A stretch of DNA of 52,287 bases from positions 1 through 52,287 of the forward strand of contig CAYJLW010000023.1 of the NCBI GenBank assembly GCA_964370965.1. Direction: 5' to 3'. The notes beneath the pieces are model-generated. The model had not been told where the DNA came from. It saw only the letters and a list, made by a program, of their open reading frames with translations, and did not search any database. The stretch comes from CAYJLW01 sp964370965. Lineage in GTDB: Bacteria > Actinomycetota > Acidimicrobiia > UBA2766. This document shows positions 15,859 through 26,226 of the stretch, piece by piece. The first letter of the stretch is position 1. Each line of letters begins with the position of its first letter. Made by a program: the position numbers and the translations under genes.

Positions 15859-17823
15859 CTACCGAGCGTGGCGGAGGCGGCGGCGGTGCTCCAGGAAGTC
15901 GACGAGGACGTAGTCCCCGAGGGTCTGTGGCGTGGTGAAGAAGGCCCGGCCCCGGTTCATCTCCGTCATGCGTTCCACGAAACGCCGCAGGGCCGGGGAC
16001 TCGTCGAGCATGAAGGTGTTGATCTGGATGCGGTCCCGGGTGCAGCGCAGGACCTCCTTGAGGGTGGCCTCCACCGTCTCGCGCACGGGCGGGTAGGAGA
16101 AGAAGGGCCGGCCCCCCTCGAGGTGCGCCGTGGGCTCCCCGTCGGTGATCAGGATGACCTGGCGGCTGCCCACCCGGTGCCGGGCGAGTTGGTGGCGGGC
16201 GAGCATGAGGGCGTGCTGCATGTTCGTGCCGTACACGAAGTCGTAGGACGCCTCAGGGAGCTTCTCCGGGGCGATCTCGTGGGCGACCTCGCTGAAACCC
16301 ACGATGCCCAGGTGGTCCCGGGGGAACCGGGTCGTGATGAGCGCGTGCAGGGCGATCGCCACCTTCTTCGCGGCGAGGAAGTTGTCGCGCATGGGCATCG
16401 ACAGCGACAGGTCCAGACAGATCACGGTGGCGCAACGGGTGAGGCGCTCGGTCTGCTCCACCTCGAAGTCCTCCGGGCCGACGCGCACCGGCGTCCCCGC
16501 ACCCGTGCGGGCGAGGGCGTTGCGGACCGTGCGGCCCACGTCGAGCAGGAACGGGTCGCCGAACTCGTAGGGTTTCGTCTCGTAGGCGGGGTCGCCGCCG
16601 GCGCCGCGGCGGTGCGTCGTGTGCTCCCCGAAGCGCGTGGCCTTCATCTCCCGGAAGACGTCCTCGAGGGCGCCCTGGCCGATGCGTCGCATCCCCCGGG
16701 GGGTGAGCTCGAAGCGGCCCTCCCTGCGCGCCACAAGACCGGCCTCCTCCATGAGCTTCGTAAGTCGCCGGAGCGCCTCGATCGACTCGGCGGCGTCGTC
16801 ACCGAGGAGGCGGCGGATCTGCTCGGGATCGACCTCGTCGAGCAGCGCCGGGGTCGTGGCCTGGCCGAGGAAAGCCTCGAGGCCTTCCATCTCGGCGAGG
16901 GCGTCCATGACCCCCATGCCGCCGGCGAGGTCGAGGGGGTCGCTGCCGGTGAAGCCGTAGCCCTTCTCCCACGGGAGGGACGGGAACGCCTCCCGAAGCG
17001 CCTCACCGAGCTGCGTGGCCTGCCATTGCAAGTCCATGTCGTCGAGGAGGCCGTCGAGCAGGGACTGCAGCTCGGAGCGCTCCTCGTCGGTCATCGAGGA
17101 CAGCAGCATCTGGGTCGCCGCCATCCGCCGGGCGAGCTGCTCGAGGAGCTCGTCGAGGGTGCGGGGGTTCTCGGGGAAGAAGTCGCCGAAGCGCTCCATG
17201 AAGTCCTCGAAGTCCGGCTCCCGGCCGGCGGCGCGCTCCGCGAGCATCCGGTTCAGCGCGGCCATCATGTCCTTGGTGCGCTGGAGCTGCCCGGTCGAGA
17301 GGTTCGCGAGGCCCCGGGAGAGCTGCGACGAGAAGCGCGACACGGCCTGGCGGCGGAGCTCGTCGAGGAGGTCCGTGAACTTGCGCCCCGCCTCCGCGTC
17401 CGCGAAGTCGTACTCGCGCAGCGCTCGGAGGCGGTCGCCGGCGTCGTCGGGGAGGTCGTGGAGGAAGTCCGTGCGGCGGGCGGCGGCGGGCGCCGGGGGG
17501 TCGCCCGCCCCGGCCCGCACGGCGCGCTCCTCGGTGTCCACCACGTCCTGGAGGCGTCCCCGGATGCCCTCGAGGACGCCGCCGGGGTCGTAGCGGCGCA
17601 GCATCTCCCGGCGTCGTGCACGCAGTTGACCGAGGACGTCGGCGAGGCCCTGGACGCGTTCCCCGGCACGGGGGTCGAAGCCTTGCTGCAAGAGGCGGCG
17701 GAGGGCCTGGTTGACGTCGCCGTGGTAGAGGAGCTCGTCGGAGAGCTCGCGCAGGACGTCCTCGGCGTCGAAGTCGGGGGCCTCCTGGGTGCCGTCCCAT
17801 GCCGAGTACCGGAACCGGCTCAT
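15859..17823 (-). CDS. VWA-domain protein, chelatase-like (partner of a MoxR-type AAA+ ATPase)
   Basis: The 654-residue protein starts at ATG 17823 (MSRFRYSAWDG). It has a long charged helical N-terminal and central part, with FHDLPDD-like and RFGDFFPENPRTLDELLEQL segments. A C-terminal von Willebrand A domain carries the MIDAS motif DLSLS (Asp471), then YGTNMQHALMLARHQL and ILITDGEPTAHLEGG. Proteins of this kind work with an AAA+ ATPase of the Mg-chelatase/MoxR group, probably to remodel or insert metal into a target. A fitting ATPase is encoded at 30017-31411. Both genes have the same leaderless -10 arrangement. No signal peptide, so cytoplasmic. Confidence 0.85.
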   Translation of the reverse strand: MSRFRYSAWDGTQEAPDFDAEDVLRELSDELLYHGDVNQALRRLLQQGFDPRAGERVQGLADVLGQLRARRREMLRRYDPGGVLEGIRGRLQDVVDTEERAVRAGAGDPPAPAAARRTDFLHDLPDDAGDRLRALREYDFADAEAGRKFTDLLDELRRQAVSRFSSQLSRGLANLSTGQLQRTKDMMAALNRMLAERAAGREPDFEDFMERFGDFFPENPRTLDELLEQLARRMAATQMLLSSMTDEERSELQSLLDGLLDDMDLQWQATQLGEALREAFPSLPWEKGYGFTGSDPLDLAGGMGVMDALAEMEGLEAFLGQATTPALLDEVDPEQIRRLLGDDAAESIEALRRLTKLMEEAGLVARREGRFELTPRGMRRIGQGALEDVFREMKATRFGEHTTHRRGAGGDPAYETKPYEFGDPFLLDVGRTVRNALARTGAGTPVRVGPEDFEVEQTERLTRCATVICLDLSLSMPMRDNFLAAKKVAIALHALITTRFPRDHLGIVGFSEVAHEIAPEKLPEASYDFVYGTNMQHALMLARHQLARHRVGSRQVILITDGEPTAHLEGGRPFFSYPPVRETVEATLKEVLRCTRDRIQINTFMLDESPALRRFVERMTEMNRGRAFFTTPQTLGDYVLVDFLEHRRRLRHAR

Positions 17824-17830
17824 GGCGTCC

Positions 17831-17836
17831 ACCCTA
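17831..17836 (-). promoter_or_regulatory. -10 hexamer TAGGGT for a leaderless VWA transcript
   Basis: On the minus strand TAGGGT (TANNNT type) ends 7 nt before ATG 17823. No ribosome-binding sequence lies between them. Confidence 0.55.
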
Positions 17837-17971
17837 CGTCGGATCGGGGGGGCGGGTGCGTGGCGCACGACCACGCCCCGCCCGGCGCCCCGACCGCGTT
17901 CGGCTCGACCCCTTCCCGAATCGGCGTATCGTGGGGTGCACGGAGCGGGTACTGCCGACCGGGGGCGGAGA

Positions 17972-20722
17972 ATGGCGGTGCGACAACTCGACCTGGAAGC
18001 CGTCGGGGTGGGGGGACCACCACCCGCCGCGGACACGCGGGCGCGCCCTGCGCTACGAGCGGTTGCCGGGGTCCTCCTCTTTGGGGTCGCCTACTACGCG
18101 CTCGGCCGGTACTCGCTCGAGTTCACGACGTTCGCTCCGAACGCCCCCGCCATCTTCTGGGCACCCGCCGGCCTCGTCCTCGCCGTGCTCGTCACCGTGC
18201 CCCGGCGGCGCTGGCCCTGGTTCCTGGCGATGCTGGGGGTGGCGAACGTGGCCGGCAACCTCGCAGTGGGCGCCACCGCCGCTGCCGGCGCGGGCTTCGC
18301 TGTCGCCGACGTCGTGGAGGGCGTGGCGGCCGCCGAGGTGACCCTCCGCCTCGCCGGGGGCCGGCGGCTCCTCGCCACCTTGCGCGGGACGGGGGCCCTC
18401 ATCGTGGGAGCCACGATGACGGTGTTGGGAGGCCTCGTGGGCGCGGCCCTCTTGGGCCGGGCGGCCATGCCCACATTCGGCACCGACTTCTGGGACGTGT
18501 GGCGCTCCTACACCGTGGGGGACTTCGCCGGGGTGCTCGTGAGCGCCCCCCTGGCCCTCACGGTCCTCGATCTCCCGCGCCGGGCTCGCGGATCACACAG
18601 ACCCGGCGCCGCCCGCGCCGCCGAGCTCGCGGCCGTCCTCGCCGCGCTCGCCGCCAGCGCCCTCGTGGCGTTCGGCGGGCGCATGGAGACCGGGTCGATC
18701 CTCGCCTCGATGCCCTACCTCACGATCATCCCCCTGGCATGGGCGGCCGTGCGCTTCTCCCCCCGCGTGACCGCCGCGGCATGTTCCCTCCTCTCCTTCG
18801 CCGTCGTCTGGCTGACGACGGCGGGTCGGGGGGCGTTCGCAATCGGCGACGCCACGCCCGAGGCGCGCATCACGGTCCTGCACGGGTTCCTCGCCGTCGT
18901 GATCTGCTCCATGCTCGTGCTCGCCGCCGTCGTCGAGGAGAGGCGGGGACTGACCCGTGACCTGGACGACCGGATCCGCGACATCGAGGCTGCCCGCGGG
19001 GCGCTCGCCGCCGGCGAACGAGAGCTCCGGGAAAGGAACGACGCCCTCGAGCTCGCCGTGGAGGGGATCGCCCTGACCGACCCCGCCGGCCGCTACCGCT
19101 TCGCCAACCCGGCGTTCGGCGACGTCGTGGGCAGACTGGGCACGGACCTGCGCGGTCGCGACTGGTGGGAGCCGTTCCACGCCGACGACCACGCCACGCT
19201 GCAGCACGCCCTGGGCAGGGCCGAATCGGCGGGCAAGGCCACGGCCGACGTGCGCGCCGGGCGCCCCGCCGGCGACCCCGCCCATGTCGAGCTCACGCTC
19301 GTGCCCGCTTCCCGCCCCCACGACGCCGGCGGTGGGGGCACCTACGTCCTGGCCCGGGACGTCACCGAGCGCCACCGCTACGAGGACGAGCTCGCCCGTC
19401 GCGCCCTGCACGACGAGCTCACCGGCCTGGCCAACAGGCGCCTCCTGCAGGACCGCCTCGAGCTGGCACTGCGGCGCCTCGGGCGGGGCCGGGGAGTTGT
19501 CGCCGTGCTCTTCGTCGACCTCGACCGCTTCAAGATCGTGAACGACAGCATGGGCCACAGCTACGGGGACGAGCTCCTCGTCGGCGTCTCGGAGAGGCTC
19601 GCCTCGGCCCTGCGTCCCGCCGACACGCTCGCCCGCTTCGGCGGCGACGAGTTCGTGATCGTGGTCGAGACCGCGGACCGGGCCGGCACCGCCGCCGTCC
19701 TGGCTCGGGTGCAGGACGCCCTCCGGTGCCCGTTCCTCGTCCGCGGCATCGAGGTCTTCGTGACGGCGAGCATCGGCGTGGCTTGCGCCGAGGGCGAGGA
19801 AGTGGGCCCCGACGACCTCCTGCGGCGCGCCGACGTCGCCATGTACCAGGCCAAGGACGCCGGTCGTGACCGCCACGAGGTCTTCCACGAGTCGCTGCAG
19901 GCGAAGATGGACCGCCGTCTCGACAACGAGAACACCCTCCGTCGCGCGGTGGAACGGGACGAGTTGCGGGCCTTCTACCAGCCGATCGCCGAGCTCCCTG
20001 GGGGCTGCATCGTGCGTTGCGAGGCCCTGTTGCGCTGGGAGCGGCCGGGACATCCCTTCGAGAACCGGGCCTGGTTCGTGCCCATGGCCGAGGAGTCCGA
20101 CCTCATCGTCACTCTCGGCGACTGGATCCTGCGCCGCGCCTGCGCGGACGTGGTCGAGCTCAACAGGGGACGCCCCGCGACCGAGGCCCTACGCATGCAC
20201 GTGAACGTCGCCTCCGCCCAACTCATACTCCCCGGCCTCCCCGCCACCGTCGAGGCCGCGCTCGCCCACGCCGGCTGCGAGCCCGACCGGCTCACCCTCG
20301 AGATCACCGAGACCGTCCTCGTAAGGGACGTCGAGACCTGTCTCCAGAGCCTCGGCCGGCTGCGGGACATGGGTGTGGGCCTCTGCATCGACGACTTCGG
20401 CACGGGCTACTCGTCCCTGTCGTACCTCCACAGGTTCCCCGTCGACACGATCAAGATCGGGCTGCCTTTCGTGCACGGCCTCGGGAGCGCCACCGTGCGC
20501 TCGATCGTGACGTCCGTCGTGAACCTGGCGCACGACCTCGGCGTCGTCGTCGTGGCCGAGGGGATCGAGACGCCTCTCCAACGGTCGGTCGTCGAGGATG
20601 TCGGCTGCGACCTGGGCCAGGGCTTTCTGCTGGGCAGACCCGCCCCCTTGGACCGTCTCTGCCCCCCCGCCGGCTACCGGGAGGCGACGTCGAGGTTCTG
20701 GGGGGAGCCGAGGACGTCGTAG
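17972..20722 (+). CDS. MASE1-PAS-GGDEF-EAL bifunctional c-di-GMP protein
   Basis: The 916-residue protein has about eight membrane segments in residues 30-330 with the MASE1 pattern (FAPNAPAIFWAPAGLVLAVL). A PAS domain follows at about 350-470. The GGDEF domain has an intact active site (RFGGDEF, residues 557-561) and an upstream RxxD inhibitory site (RPAD). The EAL domain has Glu684 in CEALLRW, EITETVL, IDDFGTGYSSL, AEGIET and GQGFLLGRP. The usual KID triplet reads KIG. It could make and break c-di-GMP in response to a membrane signal. ATG 17972 follows a GGAG. It is divergent from the VWA gene, and its 3' end overlaps the convergent PKD gene by 49 bp. Confidence 0.93.
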   Translation: MAVRQLDLEAVGVGGPPPAADTRARPALRAVAGVLLFGVAYYALGRYSLEFTTFAPNAPAIFWAPAGLVLAVLVTVPRRRWPWFLAMLGVANVAGNLAVGATAAAGAGFAVADVVEGVAAAEVTLRLAGGRRLLATLRGTGALIVGATMTVLGGLVGAALLGRAAMPTFGTDFWDVWRSYTVGDFAGVLVSAPLALTVLDLPRRARGSHRPGAARAAELAAVLAALAASALVAFGGRMETGSILASMPYLTIIPLAWAAVRFSPRVTAAACSLLSFAVVWLTTAGRGAFAIGDATPEARITVLHGFLAVVICSMLVLAAVVEERRGLTRDLDDRIRDIEAARGALAAGERELRERNDALELAVEGIALTDPAGRYRFANPAFGDVVGRLGTDLRGRDWWEPFHADDHATLQHALGRAESAGKATADVRAGRPAGDPAHVELTLVPASRPHDAGGGGTYVLARDVTERHRYEDELARRALHDELTGLANRRLLQDRLELALRRLGRGRGVVAVLFVDLDRFKIVNDSMGHSYGDELLVGVSERLASALRPADTLARFGGDEFVIVVETADRAGTAAVLARVQDALRCPFLVRGIEVFVTASIGVACAEGEEVGPDDLLRRADVAMYQAKDAGRDRHEVFHESLQAKMDRRLDNENTLRRAVERDELRAFYQPIAELPGGCIVRCEALLRWERPGHPFENRAWFVPMAEESDLIVTLGDWILRRACADVVELNRGRPATEALRMHVNVASAQLILPGLPATVEAALAHAGCEPDRLTLEITETVLVRDVETCLQSLGRLRDMGVGLCIDDFGTGYSSLSYLHRFPVDTIKIGLPFVHGLGSATVRSIVTSVVNLAHDLGVVVVAEGIETPLQRSVVEDVGCDLGQGFLLGRPAPLDRLCPPAGYREATSRFWGEPRTS

Positions 20723-23700
20723 GAGTCCCAGGCGCTCGTGACGCCGTCGTTGTCCACGACACGCACCCGGGGCCGGTACACCCCAGGGGCCGGGAAGGTG
20801 TGCGCAACGGTGGACGTACCGGACCCCGCCCCGCCGGGGACGCCGGTGAGGGTGTCGGGGACGCCGTCGCCGCCGAAGTCCCACTCCACGGTGACGACCT
20901 CGCCGCCGGCGCCGGAGTCGAGGTCCCGGAAGTCCGCCGTGAACGTGAACTCGGTCTCGCCCTCCACGCCGTCGGGTAGGCCGGCGCCGCAGACGCCCCA
21001 GGCCCGGGCGCAGGGCGACCAGGCCCGCATCGTCACGACGGGCGGCCACTCCGTGACCCGCAGAGGCACCGCCACGCCGATCACCGTGCGGGTCGTCCAC
21101 TCCCCGACGAGACCGTCGTTGTCCACGAAACGCACTTGCGGGCGGTACACCCCGGGCTCGCCGTAGCCGTGCTCGGCGGTCACCGCACCGGAAGCGAGCT
21201 CGTCGGTGGACTGGAAGAGGTCCCCCGCCCCGTCGCCGTCCCAGTCCCACTCCACTCCGGTCACCAACCCGCCCACGGCCCCGTCGGGGTCCCGGAACTC
21301 CGCCGTGAAGGCGAACTTCGTGCCATGGCCCCGGTCGTCGGGGCGCCCGGCGCAGAGGACGTCGAGGAGGCCTCCGCAGGGCGCCCAGCCGAGACCCGTC
21401 GCAACCGGGGCGATCGTGCCCAGCTCCAGGGGCGAGCGCGACCACGGGCCGGGCCAGAGCACGGTCCACGCACTCGAGAGCCCGTCGTTGTCGGTGACGC
21501 GAACCCGCGGGAAGAACGGCCCGGGGGCATCCGGGGGGTAGACGTAGACGTCGGTCACCTCGCCCTGGACGGCGGCGCCCTCGACCGGTGTCGTGAGGTC
21601 GACCGCGCCGTCACCGTCGAGGTCCCATTCCGCCGTGACGACCTCGCTGCCCGTGGGCGCGTCCGGGTCGCGGAAGAGGACACGGAACGCGAACTCGGTG
21701 CCGGGCCGGCCGTCGGGGGTGCCACAGGACGACGACCCCTCTGACGAGCAGGGCGACCACGAGCCGCCCGTCACCTCGGGCGCCTCGTAGCCCACGTCGA
21801 GGGGCGGCGCCACGCCGAGGACGTCGTAGGCGTCCCACTGCGACGACCTGCCTCTCTCGTCCACCGCCCGCACCCGGGGGACGACGTTTGCCTCGGCGTC
21901 GTACACGTGGGTGACCGCGCCCTCGGTGGTGCTCTCGTCGGCGACGCCGTCGCCGTCGTAGTCCCACTCGTAGCCCGTCACGGGCCAGCCGACGAGGCCG
22001 GGGCGAGCCGTGGCGGCGAACGTGAAGGCGGTGCCCGGACGACCGTCGGCCTGCGCCCGCGGGAACGCGGTCGGCGACCACGCCCCCATGACCGCCGTGG
22101 GACCAGGGTCGTCGACCACGATCGGGGCCTTCTCCACGATCTCGGCCTCCAGTCCGGAGCCCGCCGAGAACGACGGGAACGGGACGACGTCGAGGTTCCC
22201 GGACACCGCCAGGGCCCAGTCCAAGTCGGTCCAGAACGGCGGGACGTCCCCCCACATGTGCAGCGCCACCCAGATGTCGCCCGCCTCGACCCAGAGGTCC
22301 CAACCGCAGGTGAGCTCACCGGGGACGCGCACCTTCAACGGCCCGACGAGCTTGTGGAGCCGGCACGGCCCCTCCACGTAGGCCCGCCCGTCGCCGTTGT
22401 CCATGGTGGCGAGGTCCGCTGAGGACACGGGCGAGAAGCCCCCCCAATCGGCCCGGGACGTGGACAGGACGTAGCCGCCGGCGTAGTCGCCTTCGGGAAC
22501 CGCGAAGCGGTAGGTGGCCCCTCCTACCGGGGCGGCCCCGGCCGCCTGGCTGAGGGACGCCGAGACGTCCCCCGCGCCGACGAGGTGCGCCGCCCCCCGG
22601 GCCGTGCCCGCGCCGCCGCTGTCCACGTACGGGACACCTTCGGCGTCCCCGGGCATCTGCGACCAGGCAGCGAAGAGGCCCATGGCGAAACGCTCCGGGA
22701 GGAACGTGGCCACGCGGCAGACGACGTCGGCGAGCACGACCCAGCCCTCCTCGCAGGCCCGGGCGAGGAACCTCGGCGGGCTCTCGGTGTTCACCGCACC
22801 GGAGACGGCGGCGCCGAGCGGGTCCGGGAGGGAGGCGAAGCTCGCCGCCATGGCCTCCTCGACCCTCTCCACGAGCGCCTCGTAGTCAGGCGGCGGCGGG
22901 GACTCCAGGTAGCCGATGGCGGCGTCGAGGCCGGCGAGGAGCGGGGCCTTGGAGGCGGCAAGGGCCTCCTCGGCGGCGTCGAAGTGCCCGCCCACGGTCG
23001 CCCGCACACCGTCGAAGAAGTCGCCGAAGAGGGCGCCGATGCCGGGGCCCGAGACCCGCAGGAGCTTCTCCCGGAGGGTCTCGTCGCGGCGGGGGTCACC
23101 CGGGTCGGAGGCGTCGCCGGCGACCATGTCGCCGATGCCGTCCATGATCTCGGCGGAGTCCGGCAGCGCCACGCCCGAGGTGAAGGAGAGGCCCCACATG
23201 AGGGCGTCCACGGCCCCGATGCGCTGCGGGAGGTAGCCCCGCGCCGTGTCGGCGGCGATGTTGGCGGCGTACACGTCCGTGTCCCGCAGGAATCCCTGCA
23301 GGTACCCCGCCACCTGTCCGGCGAGCACGTCGCCGAACTGCGAGAACGTCGTCACGTTCTCGTACGGGGTCCAGACCCCGGCCACGTAGAAGAGCAGGTA
23401 CAGCACCGGGGAGAGTGCCGGAGAGAGCAGCAGGGACACGACCGGGTAGAGCGGGTCGACGAGGTCAGCCGGGAACGTGGCCCAGAAGGAGGCCCACGCC
23501 TGGCGGAACGTGTCGCGGCCGGAGTCGAGCGCCCGGGACACGTCGTCGACGGAGAACACGAGGGGGTCGTCCTCCCCCGTGGGCGTGCTCCCGTACACGA
23601 GGTTGACGAGGCCGCCCACGCTCTCCTCGAGGCTCCCTGCCGGGAGGGCGCGGATGCGGGACTGGAGCTGCGCGAGCCAGAAGTCGGCGTCGTCCACCCA

Positions 23701-26070
23701 GCTCAGCACGGTGGAGTCGAAGGCGTTCTTCACGGCGTAGTAGACGGTCTCCAGCGCCCAGGCGGGCAGGTCCGTGTAGGAGCCCCCGGGCACGTAGGTC
23801 GCCGCCTCCCGGGCGACGTCGGCGAGCTTCAGGGCGCTGTCGTCGCGAAGGGTCTCGAGCCACTCCCGCAGCCCGGCGACGCTGGAGTAGCGCAGGGCGG
23901 GGTGGTCCGGCGGGAGGTCCACGAAGTCCGTGATGCTCAGGACGCACGGCCCCAGCGAGCCCACGAAGTCGACGTCGCCGCGGGTGAGGCAGCCGCTGCG
24001 GAGGAACCCCGCCACGAGGAACGCGATGTAGCGCAGCCCCTCCCCGAACGCGGCGGACGTCGCGTCACGGATCCGCGGCTCCGCTGCGGCCAGATCGGCG
24101 TCCGCCCGGGCCCGGGCGGCGGCGAGGTCGTCCTCACCGGCGGCGTCCACGGCGTCCCGGAAGGGGCGGAGGAGGCCCAGAACGGGCTGGCGGAGCCGGT
24201 CCCAGGAGTGCCCGGCCGGGTCCTCCCACGTCTCCGGCGTCACGTTGTGGACGACGACGCCGGGGCGTCCGCCGTCGGCACTGACGGGGGCGACGGGGAC
24301 GTCGAGGTAGGTCTGGTACGGCCCGTTCGTCACGGCGAGGGCGACGGTGCCCGGGTGGGGTCGTTCCTCCAGGCGCCAGTCGCACGTCGCCCGGCGGCGA
24401 TCGGTGGCGCCGCGAAGCGGCAGGGGCAGGTTGCGGGGCATCGAGTAGACGTCGCAGGGGCCCACGAGGTGCGCCCCCCCGCCCACCTCCCCCTGGGGCG
24501 GCGCGGTGAACTCGGTGGTCGTCCACTCGCGGGCCACGATGCGCCATTTGCGGGTGCGGGTGTCGACCTCGAAGGTGGCGAGACCCTGGGCGCCGAGACC
24601 GTCCCGGGACGCCACCGCTGCGAAGCGACCCTCCCCGAACGGCGTCGCCACCCGGCCCGCCGCCCGCACGGAGGCGAGGCCCACCGGCTTCACCTGCCGG
24701 GCGAAGACGTCCTCGAAGCCGTTCGTGTCGTCGGCGACGAGGTTCGTCGCTTCCGACGAGAACACGGCGTACTCGCCCTTGCCGCTGATCACGGGCCTGT
24801 AGCTGTGGCCGTCACCCCGGACCCCCTCGGCGTCGGCGCTGAGGCGCTGGATCACCCCCGTCACCCGGTCGTAGACGAAGGCGTCCTCGGTCGCGTCCTG
24901 CGCGGGCTGGGGCACGAGGAAGTTGGAGCTCGACTGCCAGACGACGAAACGGCCGTCCGCGCTGACCTGGCCGCCGCCGTTGCCTGTCGTCGCCACCCTC
25001 GCCCCACTCAGAGAACCCCGCTGGTAGCTAACAAGCTCGACGGTTCCCCGCTGGCGGTCTCGGAGGTAGACGTTGGGGACGTTGCTGAGGGCCGGCGTGA
25101 TCTGGGACAAGGACACGAAGGCCACGAAACGGCCGTCGGCGCTGATGCTCCCACCCGCGCTCGAGTAGGGCACCTGCGCCCCGTCCCAGCGCACGCTCAC
25201 CCGCTCCGTGGTGCCCGCCTGGCGGTCGCGCAGGAAGACGTCGGATTGGCCGTTCGTGTCGCCGGGAACGACGTTGGGCGCCGCGGTCGCGAACGTGACG
25301 AAACGCCCGTCGGCGCTGACCTGGATCGCCATGGTGTTGCCCACGGACGCGCCCGTCCACGACCTGCTCACGAGCTCGGTGGCGCCGGTCGGGGACGTGA
25401 GATCTTGCATGTACACGTCGTTCGAACCGTTGAGGTCGTCCGCGACCAGCGACACTTGCGTGTAGAAGACGGCATACCGACCGTCGTCGCTCAGGCTGAG
25501 ACCGGCGCAGTTGAACGGCGTGCCCACGGGCCACCCCGCGGGATGCTGGTACTGCAAGACGCCCACGTGGCGAAACTCCCCGTTCGGCATACGCGCGTAG
25601 CAGCCCGGGTCGTCCCACTCGTCCTCCGGCGTGGGGTCGCCGTCGGTGTGGAAGGCGACTACGCTGCCGTCCCCACTCACGGACGGCATGATGCTCGCGC
25701 CCGAAAGGCCTGTTCCGTCCGGGGTCTCGCTCACCCGCTCGGTCAGCCCCGTGCGCCGGTCCGTGAGGAAGACGTCCATGCCGGGCGTGTCACCCGGGAC
25801 CAGGTTCGACGCTCGCGACACGAAGACGACCCAGTTGCCGTCTGCGCTGATGTCGGCCGTCATGCTCTCCCAGTTCGGCTCCCCGCCCGGCGCCCAGCTC
25901 ACGCGCTCGATGACGGGCTCCTCGACGATCGGCGGGTCCGGGGGGTCCGCGACCGCCGGGGACGGAGTGGCCACGACCCCTGCGCAGAGGCCGAAGAGGA
26001 GAACCGCGCAGACGACCACGGAGACCGGCCGCCGGCCCCCTGTTCTTCCCCCCGAACGTCTTCGCGCCAT
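20674..26070 (-). CDS. Secreted giant protein: seven-bladed beta-propeller, helical middle, four PKD domains
   Basis: The 1798-residue protein starts at ATG 26070, with GGGAG upstream. A signal peptide (VVVCAVLLFGLCAGVV, then AVA before DPP) directs export. Seven TolB/WD40-like repeats follow (residues about 55-480; cores ISADGNWVVFVS, VSADGRFVTFAT, ISADGRFVAFVS and four others), enough for a complete propeller. A long middle of unknown, largely helical sequence spans about 500-1250. Four PKD-like domains at the C-terminus have DxDGDG-type turns (YDGDGVADE, LDGDGAVD, WDGDGAGD, FGGDGVPD) and NDGL/NDGV endings. There is no sortase or membrane anchor. It is probably an extracellular adhesin or binding protein; the middle has no family I recognise. 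Confidence 0.85.
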   Translation of the reverse strand: MARRRSGGRTGGRRPVSVVVCAVLLFGLCAGVVATPSPAVADPPDPPIVEEPVIERVSWAPGGEPNWESMTADISADGNWVVFVSRASNLVPGDTPGMDVFLTDRRTGLTERVSETPDGTGLSGASIMPSVSGDGSVVAFHTDGDPTPEDEWDDPGCYARMPNGEFRHVGVLQYQHPAGWPVGTPFNCAGLSLSDDGRYAVFYTQVSLVADDLNGSNDVYMQDLTSPTGATELVSRSWTGASVGNTMAIQVSADGRFVTFATAAPNVVPGDTNGQSDVFLRDRQAGTTERVSVRWDGAQVPYSSAGGSISADGRFVAFVSLSQITPALSNVPNVYLRDRQRGTVELVSYQRGSLSGARVATTGNGGGQVSADGRFVVWQSSSNFLVPQPAQDATEDAFVYDRVTGVIQRLSADAEGVRGDGHSYRPVISGKGEYAVFSSEATNLVADDTNGFEDVFARQVKPVGLASVRAAGRVATPFGEGRFAAVASRDGLGAQGLATFEVDTRTRKWRIVAREWTTTEFTAPPQGEVGGGAHLVGPCDVYSMPRNLPLPLRGATDRRRATCDWRLEERPHPGTVALAVTNGPYQTYLDVPVAPVSADGGRPGVVVHNVTPETWEDPAGHSWDRLRQPVLGLLRPFRDAVDAAGEDDLAAARARADADLAAAEPRIRDATSAAFGEGLRYIAFLVAGFLRSGCLTRGDVDFVGSLGPCVLSITDFVDLPPDHPALRYSSVAGLREWLETLRDDSALKLADVAREAATYVPGGSYTDLPAWALETVYYAVKNAFDSTVLSWVDDADFWLAQLQSRIRALPAGSLEESVGGLVNLVYGSTPTGEDDPLVFSVDDVSRALDSGRDTFRQAWASFWATFPADLVDPLYPVVSLLLSPALSPVLYLLFYVAGVWTPYENVTTFSQFGDVLAGQVAGYLQGFLRDTDVYAANIAADTARGYLPQRIGAVDALMWGLSFTSGVALPDSAEIMDGIGDMVAGDASDPGDPRRDETLREKLLRVSGPGIGALFGDFFDGVRATVGGHFDAAEEALAASKAPLLAGLDAAIGYLESPPPPDYEALVERVEEAMAASFASLPDPLGAAVSGAVNTESPPRFLARACEEGWVVLADVVCRVATFLPERFAMGLFAAWSQMPGDAEGVPYVDSGGAGTARGAAHLVGAGDVSASLSQAAGAAPVGGATYRFAVPEGDYAGGYVLSTSRADWGGFSPVSSADLATMDNGDGRAYVEGPCRLHKLVGPLKVRVPGELTCGWDLWVEAGDIWVALHMWGDVPPFWTDLDWALAVSGNLDVVPFPSFSAGSGLEAEIVEKAPIVVDDPGPTAVMGAWSPTAFPRAQADGRPGTAFTFAATARPGLVGWPVTGYEWDYDGDGVADESTTEGAVTHVYDAEANVVPRVRAVDERGRSSQWDAYDVLGVAPPLDVGYEAPEVTGGSWSPCSSEGSSSCGTPDGRPGTEFAFRVLFRDPDAPTGSEVVTAEWDLDGDGAVDLTTPVEGAAVQGEVTDVYVYPPDAPGPFFPRVRVTDNDGLSSAWTVLWPGPWSRSPLELGTIAPVATGLGWAPCGGLLDVLCAGRPDDRGHGTKFAFTAEFRDPDGAVGGLVTGVEWDWDGDGAGDLFQSTDELASGAVTAEHGYGEPGVYRPQVRFVDNDGLVGEWTTRTVIGVAVPLRVTEWPPVVTMRAWSPCARAWGVCGAGLPDGVEGETEFTFTADFRDLDSGAGGEVVTVEWDFGGDGVPDTLTGVPGGAGSGTSTVAHTFPAPGVYRPRVRVVDNDGVTSAWDSYDVLGSPQNLDVASR
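20700..22115 (-). repeat. Four PKD-type repeats, about 330 bp each
   Basis: Each copy opens with a GxWSP/AWSPC-like segment and a D/G-rich PDGRPGTEF-like stretch. It then has an EWDxDGDG turn and closes with PRVRVxDNDGxxSxW. Copies 2-4 carry a pair of cysteines near the start, suggesting disulfides. Tandem duplication within one gene. Confidence 0.75.
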
Positions 26071-26226
26071 ACCGCTCCCAGCCTGGTCCGCGTGCCGCCC
26101 GCGCGACACCGGCGGCCCGCCCATCGTAAGGCCCCCATGGTCGCCCCGCCATCGGTGTTCTGCGCCAAAGCGGGCGCCCAATCCGATCACCGGGCCGCCG
26201 CCATGGCAGGATCCTCTCCGAGAGTG

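Noticed and set aside
15638..15913. 91-codon plus-strand frame after the TTGACA promoter
   Set aside because: It overlaps the VWA gene, has no domain or ribosome-binding site, and its composition is not gene-like.
22585..26226. Long plus-strand extension upstream of the LAL regulator
   Set aside because: It is the antisense shadow of the PKD protein; the real regulator starts near 26227 with Walker A at the expected distance.
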